In this document: positions 22,601 to 34,038 of the stretch, piece by piece
How positions within the stretch are numbered: the first letter of the stretch is position 1
Layout of the letters: every line of letters starts with the position of its first letter
From: Anseranas semipalmata
Lineage: Eukaryota; Chordata; Aves; Anseriformes; Anseranatidae
Reading direction: 5' to 3'
Length of the DNA stretch: 64,000 bases
Assembly (NCBI GenBank): GCA_013399115.1
Contig: VXAA01003004.1
Span: forward strand, 171,904 to 235,903
The notes under the pieces: generated by a model
Told to the model about the DNA's origin: nothing
What the model saw: the letters and a program-made list of their open reading frames with translations, nothing else
The model's database searches: none
Program-made: the position numbers and the translations under genes

Positions 22601-24199
22601 AAAGCAAATTGTAATCGAAATTCTGAGCAGGATGAGATGAGAATTAGCTGCCTGCCTAGTGCTTTTCTGTTTATCTCCAAATGTCAGCACTCTGCACTGA
22701 AAGTTTTGATAGGAAGGCATCTGTTGTTCCAGGCTAGAGAATTAGCAAATGAGAGAATTAGGATGTGAGGAGGGAGAGGGCTAATTGAATTGCGCTGCAA
22801 TGTCAATAGCTCCGGAATATGCTCATGGTAGGTCGAAAGAAGCAAAAAGGTGAGGTGCAGCAGGAATGACTCGTGCTGATTTGCAGAAAAGCCCTTCATC
22901 CAGAGCTGTGTATTACCGAATGCCTGAGAGAGGCTGAAGATGGTGCTTTCTGCACCTTAGCTTGGTGGTGTGGGGCAGACTGGGGAAGGCGTCTTGCTGA
23001 CATACCCGAGGACATGAGCTTGCTCCTGTCTTTTGGTCTGGAACTCAAAATGACCCAGCTGTAAGAGGATGTTCAAGCAAGGAGGCAATGGATGTGCATC
23101 CCTGTGAATCACTTTGCTTCTTTGTGCGAGGCCCTAGAGCACTGGGGCCACCACTTCTCACGGTGGACCATTGACTGTAACACAGCCTTGTCAGCAGTGA
23201 CACTGCGTTGAATTTAGATTATTGGTGCAGCAGTGATAGCCTACAGGAATATTCCCTGATGCATTTGTGGGCCTGATTGTGCTATTTGGCCTGTGCTGCT
23301 CAGAATAACCTCTTTGAGGCCAGAAAGCTTTTCACAATGTCTGTTTTCCCCAGTAACAAAGGCTTTCAGACCTGAGAAAGTGGGCTAGGCAAGTAACCTC
23401 ACAAGGCAAAGTTGGAACTGGTTGTGTAAAAACTGAAATAACACTTGTCTAAAAATTGTGCTGGTAAAGGTTTCATGGGATGGTTAGTTGGAATATGCTG
23501 AATGATAAATCATGGGATGGTTAAAAACATGTCTAGTTAAAATACAAGCTCTAATAAAAATGGTGTATTTTATGGAAGTGTCTTGAATTAGGATAAGAAT
23601 TAGATTACCAGTTATTAGACTGTCAGCAAAAGCTGTAATTAATGACAAGGGATATATACAGGCCTGTATATGGAACATCACTTTTGGAACTGTGATTTGT
23701 AAGTGTCACACACCCATAGTCCTGAAACTCTCCATATCATTAGGGAAGAGCTCAACATACTTTTACAGTTGGCATATTTCCTCTTATATAAGCCCTTAAA
23801 TAAGCATTAGATGTTGCAGACAATGTTGTCCCTCTCTGAGGGGCAAGACAACTACTTGCAACATGTTTTGGATCTTTGTTTCTTCAAATATATTGAAATA
23901 TCAGTAATGTATTTCTAGTGCTATTTTGGATTTTCTTAGTAAGGTTATCTTTACAACATAAAGGTATATGCAAATAAGTTAGTGTAAAAACAAAGTATTC
24001 CTGATTTCAGATTATTCTTGTAACTAAGATTCTGGTGATACTTCTAACATTTGAAATTATTTGCCTATGTATGTGCTGGGTAAGATTTAGTAATATGATG
24101 TAATCAGCCTCACAAGCTTCAAAAAATAAGTCAGTTTCACAAAGCTCAGCTGTTATTCTATATTTCTGAAAAACTTCTGATTCAGCATATTTATTGTTA
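19665..24199. other. Noncoding unique DNA, CpG-poor
   Basis: No gene, RNA gene or repeat is recognised. Open frames are below 95 codons. The stretch 22300-22440 is unique sequence with an open minus-strand frame, without a recognisable product. From 23400 to 24190 it is AT-rich. Confidence 0.5.
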
Positions 24200-24700
24200 T
24201 ATGCTCACAGGTACATTCTGTACTCATTTTTCTGTAGTTCCAGCTTCAGCCTCAACACTGTTCAATTCAGGTGGTCTATTAGTTACTTGCAGCGCACTGA
24301 AAATAGCGTGTGAGCTCTCTCCTGGTCTTCCTGTTGCTGCAGAAGCCACCAAAATCCTACTGGAGCAGTCATCTGTGTATGTGGCTCTCCTTTGTTCTAT
24401 CTGCATAGGGAAGGTGATGATGTGAATCCTGATGTAGCTGCCTGGTTGCTTTCAGAATACACTTGAGTAGAAAATGGCATTGGTTTAATAAGGTACATTT
24501 CTAGAATGGTTGATGAGGAGGCTGTAGTTGATAATGTTACCTGCTTCCATGAGCAGCAGGTTAGCAGTGTTCTTGATAGGATCTCTCAAACTGAACTGGA
24601 CTTGCCTTAATTCCCACAATGACTCTAATTCTACAGGATTCTTGACATGCTTCAAGATCTCTATGTACTTGTTCTCTGCAAAGAACCACATTTCTACCAA
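24200..24700 (-). other. Adjacent same-frame open segments on the minus strand, unrecognised
   Basis: Two open segments on the minus strand, 24700-24485 and 24406-24224, lie in the same frame and are separated only by about 26 codons with two stops. Both begin at non-ATG or internal codons, and neither translation has a domain I recognise. AATAAA on the minus strand follows about 50 bases after the second stop (near 24190). This is the pattern a decayed gene copy would give, but two short open frames in phase are also common by chance. No pseudogene is called. Confidence 0.12.
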
Positions 24701-27700
24701 TATTTATTCCCTTCTGTTGATGCTGAAGTCAAGAGTAACATATACTTAAGGCATTTAGGCCTTATTCTTCAATTCAGTAGGATGATTTTCTCTTTTGAGC
24801 TATCATTTAACTATACATGTTGGTTAATAGATTTGGAATAACTTCTACATTCTCTGGTTAAAGGACTTGACCCACATGGCATCTGTTGCTGTTGCATAGA
24901 TGCTAAGAGAGGTACTGAACTGCTTTAATGCTTTGTACCTTCTCAACAAAAAGTGTGTGTACATAGAGCTGTGTAAAGCTCATGGTCTTCTCTAGGTCCT
25001 TGTCCCTTGCCTGTCTGATTTTGCAATGTAAATAGCATTTGTTTCAGGATGGAGATGCATTGAAAGGATCAGGATGGAAAAGTTTACATCATGCTTTCTT
25101 GGTAGGTGTGTTGTCACAAGTGAACATTGGGTCTCTGATCTTTTAACCTAAAATCAGCAGCTTGAATTGACTAATACAGTCATTAGATGTGTTGTGCAAG
25201 CTATGGACCGTATCGGACAGCAGAGAACAAGTTAACATTGCGTGGCTGCTTACATTACAGCAGCTGGTGTTGTTCTGCTGTTGGAGTTAATGCAGAAGAT
25301 CCAGCTCCAGACCTGCTCACCCCACGCTTCTCAGCATTTTGTCACTGTTCTCACACATGCAAACCTCTTTCCTTTCCCTGTGGTGCTTCAATCCATATTC
25401 GCAGCAGGCTGTTTTTTTTTTAATACCTGTTCAGCACCAGGACTGTCTTACAGCTTTCTGTGATCCCAGGTAGCCACACCAGCGGTGCTATTTTTACCAG
25501 GAGTTCAGAAATGCCAGCGCAGCACTGAACACTTTAAGATTCCAACAGTGCAGCTGTATCTACTCAAATCTTTATTGTGCCACTGAGCCTCAGCTCAGTT
25601 TCTTTTCTGGCTTTACATTTCATTATTTACAGCACACATTTTCTGACCCCAAATCATCATTTCTCTGTTCACTTGAGTAACAAAACTCCTTGGAGCCTCA
25701 CTGCAGCATATCAGATGCTTTCCAGACTGGGAGAAGTCTCGCTGTGCTGGTGGAGTCTGCAGCAAATGGATCATTTCTTGCATGCTTACACTTCCGTGCA
25801 GGCAAGCACATGTAAAACCTGCCTAGCATCACTTCTGGCACATTGTTTGCACATTCCTCTGTAACTTTCAGGTATCTGACCCATTGTTACAGTGGTGGAG
25901 GGGCTCTTGTTGTTGCCCCTTGGTTGTGCTGATGCTGCATGGTGCACAGCTCAGCACAGAGCACTGCTGGTTGCTGTCTCTGTCTCCCACCATCTGTTTG
26001 AGAATTATCTGTTCTTCCCTTGTTTTTCTATTGATCGTGCTGCTAGTGTATAGCATTATGATCAGCACTCTCTGTGGAGCACTAACTGCTCCTTCCATCT
26101 TCCTCTCACCTTCTTTATTGCTGGTATTTCCATCTTGGTAGCAAAAATAAAAAGACCAAATAGAAAATAACCTTTTTCTCTAAGACCTCTTCAACAACCT
26201 GTGGAATGAGATGAAAATGTAACAGCAAGAGCACTATTTGATTATGTAATTAGATAAGGGCTGTATCATCATATGATCAACAGGGCTATGTTGGAAGAGC
26301 TTGGGAGGTGAAACCTGGCTTTTTGAAAAATTGAATTGTTTGATTTGGGAATTAACTTGTCTCGACAGCACTTCCTTCAATTCACTTTTAGGAGTACCTT
26401 AGACAAAAATTCTTAAGTGTATTAGAAACCTGAGAGCTCAAAATGACACCTGAGGCTTTCTGTTCTGCTGGATGGCTGTTACCAAATAATCTTGCATTTC
26501 TATGCCATGTACTCCAGAGAGACAATACTTGAAAACTTTTGGGTTCCCTTTAAACTTCTATGCAACTTTGTTGCATCTTGCTTTGTGCACATCACTCCTG
26601 CTTATTTCAGTGCAGAGACACAGGCTTGGCTCCGTGTGATGAGGTCGCTGCCCCCCTGTGCAGCTAATGAAGGTTACCAAGTCACGTGCATCAGCTGGTC
26701 TGTATGAATGCATGCGGAAAGCATGAGGAATTTGTTAGTGCACTTTTCCATGAAATTAGGCTGACTTCTTTCTATTTTTTAGTGAAGTGAGGGTGTTCAT
26801 GTAGAGAGAGATACCATACATCTGTTCATACTATATGATACCTGAGTGTCTTAATTGTGTGTCTGAACCTTAGGAAGTGAGGTACCTGAAGCTCATCAAA
26901 ATTAATTAGTGTCAAGTAGGATGCAGGAACCCCAGCTCTAGTGGCCTTTCAATGGCTTTAGGACCCTTAAGAAATCACAACTAAATACTTCTGTGGCTCT
27001 TGATTGAACGAAAATGAGGAAAAATAAAACTAGAAAATGATAATATCTTTCTCTTATTTTCTGATTTGGTGTTATTGATCTTTTAATTGAGGTTTTAGAA
27101 AGAGAACATGATACAGTTATTCTGCATGTACTGCTGGGTTTGCTGTAACATTCCAGTGAGTGGGTAATCTATTAAGTGCTGGAAAGGAGGGACAGCTGAT
27201 CTGTTTTTGAAAGGACTGTGCGAGAGGTGCCTCTCCAGGCTGCAGGCAGGCACGCCTCTACACAAACAGCCAAAAACTTGGAGGCTCAAGCTGGTAAAAG
27301 TACTATTTTGGAACACTTTGGGATATTGTCAGACAAGCTTTTCCTGTCTCTTCTCTCCTGAGGGCCAACAAACCCATTCTGAACGGGGAGCCCACCTGCC
27401 CCGTGTCCCTGCGCCCAGCCCCATGCCCGCAGCACACACCAGGAGGGGCTGCTGGAGGCAACGCGTCTCGGGGCACGGAGAGGTGCGCGTTGTGCGGGCA
27501 CCACAGCAGGATCGGTCCCAGCCGCTAACCAGGACACGAAGGCTCCATGTCGCATCCTGAGCTGCCTGGATGTGCCTCAGTAAAAGGAGGAAGATTTGGT
27601 GCTGACAGAATTATGTTAGCCACAGCGCAATATCGATAGCAAAGGTCTTAACTCTTCCAGATGTACAGATGACATGGTGCTTAATTCAGAGGATTTGTGG

Positions 27701-28139
27701 TGAGGCAGCATGGCAGCAAAAAAAGCTGCTAAAGAAAAACATGCGTCTTCCATATAGTGAGATCTGAAAGGAAGAAAGCTGATAAAAGCAGCAAGATGCT
27801 CGCGGTGAAAGCCGGGCGGGCTCACTGGCAGCAGCAGCGCAGCTCTCCTGCTGGCTGTAAATGGAGAACGGCGTGCTGTGCCTGACCCTCGGCAGCTGAA
27901 GTTGGGGCAGGTCTTGAAGGAGACGAGAGGTAGCTTGGCAAGGGCCTGATGGCTGTGGGGAGCCCTCCTTGGTGGCCACTGGAGACGAGCAGACATTGAG
28001 CCCACCGCAGACTGCAGCCGTGAACGCTGCCCTAGCAGTTCTCCTCGGTGCCCAGCCCCTCAGAGCAGCCAGGCATGTCCCAGGCGGAATGGGCCCTGCT
28101 GGTCAGCTTTTGTAGGTCATCTGTACAAAACATATTTTC
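24701..28139. other. Noncoding DNA; GC-rich from 27.3 kb
   Basis: The part 24700-27200 is unique, CpG-poor DNA with no recognised feature; a T run lies at about 25411-25420. At about 27360-27560 and 27790-28090 two CpG-rich patches appear, ending the roughly 10-kb CpG-poor stretch. Open frames there are on both strands and unrecognised. Confidence 0.5.
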
Positions 28140-28260
28140 ACCATCACTTTGTTATTCCTTGATTTGTACTTTGTTCCCACTGTAAGCACCATGCAAAAGA
28201 AAAACTCGGTCCTTGCTTCTCAGAGCTTGCAATCTAAATGAAGAGAAGAAATATTAGGCC
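28140..28260 (+). mobile_element. Ancient MIR-like (CORE-SINE) remnant
   Basis: The segment CTGTAAGCACCATGCAAAAG, then CTCGGTCCTTGCTTCTCAGA followed by GCTTGCAATCTAAATGAAG, has the order and spacing of the amniote MIR-type consensus (a GTCCCTGCC...AAGAGCTTACAATCTAA block downstream of a TGCTAGGCAC-like block). It is highly diverged. Such elements are amniote-wide, and surviving copies are sometimes exapted. The call is from memory of the consensus; a profile search would settle it. Confidence 0.5.
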
Positions 28261-28272
28261 TTCCTCCCACAA

Positions 28273-28301
28273 ATGGATTTATAAGATGATTATAAATCCA
28301 T
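28273..28301. repeat. Perfect 12-bp inverted repeat with 5-base spacer
   Basis: ATGGATTTATAA (28273-28284) and TTATAAATCCAT (28290-28301) are exact reverse complements separated by GATGA. The hairpin is AT-rich and lies directly after the MIR-like remnant. It is too short for a microRNA precursor and has no terminator meaning in a vertebrate genome. Confidence 0.9.
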
Positions 28302-31300
28302 AAATACACTTTTTTTAGAAAGCGGCTACCTCTGAAATCAGTATTGAACAACTCTGCTACCAGTACAGCTATTTGTAATTTTTCAGTTTCAGTTCATCAA
28401 AATGTTAAATGGCAGTGAAGAAGGGAGGGGGAGCCATGAGTATTTTTGATAGTATTTGTTCCATTATTCATCTATTTTATTCCTTATGCGTCATCCTGTG
28501 GTGGAACTTCTTTTCAAGAATGCACTGTGAGATGTTGAGCAAGTGCTGAAAAGAGGGTGCTGTCAGTTTTCCTTGGAGCCAGCGTGTGGGAGTCGCTGCA
28601 AATGTTTCAGGGGGAACGCTGCGCTCTTGACAATGAAATGGAGATGTGCAGTGTTATTTCTTCAGGTGATGGAATGTAAATATAATAAAGCTGGTGATGA
28701 ATTAAATTCTGCTGTATGCATTTAACCTGCAAAATGTTGTTTTAAGAGTGAATTATTACAAAGCCCTCATGTAAATGAGTTATAAAGGAAAGTGATGAAG
28801 TATTATTGGGTTCTCATGTATATCAAGAATTATGATCACTGTGTAGCTAATGTTACTAAGAAGCTGGAAGAGACAGTAATACAGGGAGAGTTTGGGAGGA
28901 AGTTTTTTTTAAAGGAAAAAGACTGAAAGTTATCTTTGATAAAATTAAGGAGAGTAAAATAAAAGACTGGGATTAAAAGGTATGTTTTGGAAGTGTTTGT
29001 AGCTGAAATTTCTTGCCCTAGATGTAGAGGGAGGGAAAAAGAAAAAAGCCAGTGAGTTAATAAGGTGTTCTCATCTCTCTGCAATTAAGGGCAGATCTTG
29101 TCCAGCATGAGTAAAAGGGCTGTCTGCACAGCTACTTGTAGTTGTAAAACCAAATGAACCTTTGCATGGGAGTGCTGTGTAACACCGCAGGTTTTAGGAC
29201 CATTCCTCTCTACACCATAAATGGGCTTAGTTTGTTATCTCGCACGGTGGGAGCTGTAGTGACCTTTGTGTCCATATGTTGTCGTCTGCGTGTCTCCATC
29301 CTGCCTCGTGCTGATCCTGCTGCTGGAGCTGGGGAGGGCTTTGATACTGGCTGCTGTTCAGCATCGGCTTCCTGGGTGTTTATCATCGCAGGGCTTGAAG
29401 AATGGGGTTTCGATCCAGCTCCGTGGGGACTGACCTCCTCTTGAACTAAACATCTGGTATAAAATACAGATTGGTAAAAGAATTAATTTGTGCTCTGCAC
29501 AGACTGGCTCTGGGGATCAATGGGGAGCAGCAGCAGTTTCCATGTACCGGGAGCTATCAGCTCCTCATTGCACCACAAGTTCAGATTCCTCTTTTTTCTC
29601 CTCCCTGGCAGCAGCATGAAAGGGTAGGAGGAAAGAATAAACTGAATGCTAATCTCCTCCCCCTGCTCGCCTTTAGATACGTGTTTCAGAAATGATTTGT
29701 TTCTGTACAAATCCTGTTTTTTATACCTTTTTATTAAACAAAGCCTCCAAATAAATTTTAGCTGCTTTCCTGCCTGCCTAATCCTCATGTTTCCGTACAG
29801 ATAAATCCTGTATAATTAGCTGTAGCTCCACAAGGCTGCAGTGCCTGACGAGAATGAAATGCAACATTTCATCGCGCAGCAGGAGGCTCCGGGTCAGCAT
29901 CCTGAGCAGGGACGGTCCCGGCCCCGCTTAATGCTGTGTTGTAACCGCGGCAGCCCGACAGCACAGCCCTGGGCTCTGGCTGCCCTTCTGGGGGCACAGA
30001 GCGCACCGAAGCTGCTGGGATTTGAAAACAGTTGAGACCTGATGTTTCCATTTGAGTAGAAAGGTGTTTGTGTGCAGACCTTGCTCCCCTCGCCCCACTC
30101 TGTACTCAGCACCCTCTGTGTTCACCAGGAGAATGCTCACATGGGGAAAAAGAGCCAATCCCACCAGCTGCCAGTGGAGATGTCCAGGTGCTGCAAACCA
30201 GACATCTGGGCTTATGAATGGTAAAATAAGTTTCTTTAGTTTTTCATAAACATTTTAAAAAGCGATATTTGAATTAAGGAGTTGGGTGCTTTAAAAATCA
30301 GACACCTTTGTAAAATTAGTCTTGCTAAGATATGTCATCGAGTTTTGGTCTTGTTTGACAAGGACTGCAGAGCTGTGGACAGTTATGTTCATTGATTTCC
30401 ATGGGCATTGGCTTGGTCCCAATGTGTGTAATATATTTTGATCATATTTCCAGTGCTAACTGTTCAGTCATTTGTGTTGCATTCTCATTTTTCTTTTGAA
30501 TTATATGTGGTTAAGCAGATATTTTATCTCTAAAATGAATATTTAGCACCCAATTTGTGGGTTTTCATTTCAAATCAGATGCCGCTCATTTATGAATTCA
30601 TTCAGTTGTGGATCATGTAGAACAGTTGCTAGGACTTTGCACAGGACAGGAAAAGCTTCCTTTCTGAGGTTCTTGATGTTTTGTGCTAGTAGGGACTTCT
30701 GGCAGTTGTTTTTCAGGCATTTTTTCAGGTCTTTCACGGAATTTTCCTAAACAACTATTTGATAGCAGAGTGAGGAGGTTTTCCCAGCTGTGTGACTGAA
30801 CTAATGGCATTAACAGCAACAGAATTGATAAGATGATTCTTTTAAGGGTGAGCTTTGTTGCAGTGTTACACCACAGAGCAGGATGTCAAGTTAACCTGCT
30901 TCAGCTCGTAGCTTTGCCCTGGTATCGTCTCTGTGAATGAGCTCGTTAGCACAAGGGCAGAATAGGGGCAGGATGGAGGAGTAATGCATACTGTCTATCC
31001 AGCAGATCGCTCAAGTATTTTGCTTACTAGCAAGTTGCATTGGTTCTGGTAAAGCAGTTTAAAATGAGGTAGCCTTATTTTCTCTTCACAGCCCAGGCTC
31101 TGTGCAGTTGCTTGTCTCACCTACTGACACAGCAGAATTAGCCCATTATTTGGGCAGTTCTTTGTGTAATGGTAATTGGCATCTAAATGTTAATTTCTCT
31201 TGCTGGTTTCTTACATGACCATACAGTCCTTCCCTTCTTCAGAGCTGGGAGACAAGCAGTTGTATATAAGGAAAGCACAAGAAGAGAAATCAGTGGAAGT

Positions 31301-33225
31301 GGTTTTAAACCGTAGAGCTATCCTGATCCAAACACACTTCAAAGCATCCAGGCATGAAACCAGTCTGCTCCAGAGTTCAAGAGAACATTTCCAATTCAAA
31401 CTACACAAGTTTAATATTTTTCTAGGAAATTTCTTTTGCATCATATATAAAAATATATATATATGGGGAAAAAAACACAAAAGAAAAGGAGGAACTGAGA
31501 CACAAACATAGGTTTGTTTTGGTTTTTGGTAAGCAGGAGAGATCATGTCAGGCTCCCTCTCCATGTGCTTGTGAGTGGCACACCTGCAGCATCCCTGCCA
31601 GCCACCTGCCCATTTGTCTTCGTTCTGGGCGCAGCCAGAGCTTGGTCTTCCCCAAGCACTCAGCACCCAGCTCGTGTGGAACCTGGAGAGGACGGGAAGG
31701 ACAGAAGAGTGCAGGTGTGTCCTGGGAGCCTGGGACAAAGCTCACAATGGGAACCAATTTTCTGGATCTTTTTTCAAGTAGCAGCTGCTGAAACAAACAT
31801 TCCTAAAGTTCTGCATGAACAGTGCTCTGTGCGTAGCATGGGTTTTTTCCTCCCTTTCCACCCAAGAAGGGTTAAAAACATTGTGTCTTTGCTTTGACCT
31901 TGATTGAGTTGAAAATGAGAAATATCAGGAAAAAAATGAATTTCTTGGGAAGGCAAGGGGCTGTGCAACCGAACCAGCTAAGCTCAGCTCATATTCAGTG
32001 CTGTTGTTTGGTGGCACTGAGTATAATCTCAGACTGCATGGAAGCATGGACAAAAGAAATTCTATTATATTAAGAACATGGCAGACTGATAAAAATATTA
32101 GGAGGAAACTTTTGCAAATGCTCTCTAGAAAACCTTCCTTCCTTTCCCCAAATATGAAAACGAATGATGAGAGGAGGACAAAGATTATAGCCTCTCAAAC
32201 CCTTTCCTTTGGGTTTGGTTTTGTCTCTGTCATGCTGGCTGTAGCTTTTGCCTGACTTAGAGCTCAGGGAAGAAACTTGAATTAAGTTCTGCCTTGAGCA
32301 TGGGTGAAAACTGGGCTGCTCCATCACTCCTTGCCTGTAGCTGCCTCCGTGGCTCAGGGTGGCCCGGTCCCTCATTCACTGGCGCGAGTCGCTCCTTCCT
32401 GCCTGGTTGTGCAGCCTCTTTGAAGCTCTGCATTTCCAGAGCTCTGGGTGGGGAGGTTTATAGGAGCTTCTTTGTGGAGATCAAATTAGGGCCTGCTTGT
32501 CAAATGGAAACTTGAAGAAACAATGTAGAGGAATGTGTTTTTTTCCTTGTTAAGTGCATGTAAGCAGATGGCTTGTGTGTCTTGAGGTATTTAAGGATTT
32601 GTGTGCTAATGCTGAAAAGAAAATGCCCACCACTTCTTTACCAATGTGATCCCTTCTGATTATTCAGCTACCACATTATTTAAGCAATCTAGGAACAGCA
32701 GTGGAAAGAAAGGGTTGCTAAATCTTTAAAATGAAGCTGAACAACAACAAAAAAAAATGAATGCATTCCAGCAATAATTGGTTTCTGTACACAGAGATAA
32801 GCTGCCAAAATAACAAGACTGTGATTTGAAATGCTGGCTAGCCTCCTGCGAGAAACTGTTGGTCTGATTCTTAACTGGAGTAAAAAATAATGAAGTTCCA
32901 TAGGAGTACTGGTGCTGTGACAGCTTACATCAGCTAAGCATCTGACCCCTTCCCATTCAGGGCATGAAGAAATATATTGGTGCAGATTTCTGGAAAGCGC
33001 AGAACCTGTCATTTTGAAATAACTCTAAAACCTTTCCCAAGAAGACATGATAATTTATGCAATCACCACAGTGGGACCTTGTTGATTTTCAAAACAGGCA
33101 AGGAAAAGTGCTAGCACGCTCCATCGCCTCTAAGTTGTGAGGCTATAGAATGAAGTTGGCTGAGCAGTAGATTATTAGGGAAGCAAATCAGAAATGTAAC
33201 AAGCTGTGCATGTGCAGTGTTCCCA
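28302..33225. other. Noncoding DNA
   Basis: The DNA is mostly AT-rich and unique. A CpG-rich patch lies at about 29870-30030. A short AT dinucleotide tract lies at about 31445-31462. Minus- and plus-strand frames around 31211-31900 overlap one another and have no recognisable product. Acceptor-like TCTCTTCACAG at about 31091 has no convincing exon after it. Confidence 0.5.
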
Positions 33226-33605
33226 TGTAATCGAAGGACAAGTCCTGTGAGAACAGGCTGAGGGAATTGGGCATTTCTGGCCTGGCTGGAGAGGGCTCTG
33301 GGGGCACCTAGCAGCAGCCTTCCAATAACTGCAAAGAGGTCATCAAGAAGATGAAGCCAGGCTCTCTGAGGTGCAAAGAGGGAGAAGGAGAGATGAGAGC
33401 CATCAGCTGAGGGAGAGGAGGTTCTGACTGGATGCAAGGATCAGACTGACCATGAGGATAACCAAACACTGGCCCTGGGGGCTTTGGTGGCTTTCAAGGC
33501 TTGACTTCCCTGAGCAACCTGGCCAGAACTCAGCGCTGACCCTTCCTGGAGCAGAAGCCTGGAGTCTTCCTGAGGTCCCTGCAGCCCAAACGACTCTAAC
33601 CCTCA
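33226..33605 (+). mobile_element. CR1 LINE, 3' fragment, old copy
   Basis: About 380 bases correspond to the CR1 3' region in sense orientation. Landmarks in order are GAACAGGCTGAGGGAATTGG, CTGGCTGGAGAGGGCTCTG, CAGCAGCCTTCCAATAACTG, GAGGTCATCAAGAAGATGAA, GCCAGGCTCT, CAAACACTGG, GGCTTTCAAGGCTTGACT, CCTGAGCAACCTGG, CAGCGCTGACCCTTCCTGGA, TCCTGAGGTCCCTGCAGCCC and CGACTCTAA. Each matches the usual CR1 order, but with many substitutions and small indels. It belongs to a different CR1 subfamily from the copy at 1964 and is clearly older. The terminal short repeat is not recognisable. Confidence 0.85.
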
Positions 33606-34003
33606 TGCCCACGGGAGGAAATGAAAAGGCTTCTTCTGACTGCCATTGACCCTGGATCAAGCTCACAGCACATTCTTCCTTTTTCTGATTTTGTGCCCAG
33701 GGAAGTCCCCTGTATCCACTCAGATGTGGAGTAGGGTCGGGAGCTTGGCACAAGAGGTTAAAATATGAAGTTGAACACAAGTGATAAAAAAGTGATAAAT
33801 TCTTCAAGATCCTAGGCTGCCCGAGAGTTTTCACATGCAAAATTCTATATGGGATCAATGCAAATATGACTTAATTCTGTGTGGATTCAAGAGAACAGCG
33901 CAACATCTCCCTGAGGCACAATCTCTTCATGGAGATAGGAGCTCTGTTGGCTTCTGAACTGAAACAAGCTCAACTCACTTGCCGATTGCAATGTTATTCT
34001 TAC
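33606..34003. other. Noncoding DNA
   Basis: This is unique sequence after the CR1 with no recognised element. Open frames on the minus strand overlapping 33403-33858 are partly CR1-derived and not a gene. Confidence 0.5.
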
Positions 34004-34038
34004 AAAAAAAAAACAAAACAAAAAACAAAACAAAAAAA
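34004..34038. repeat. A-rich tract, (CAAAAA)n
   Basis: This is a run of A interrupted by single C residues every four to seven bases. No retrotransposon body or target-site duplication was seen around it. Confidence 0.9.
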
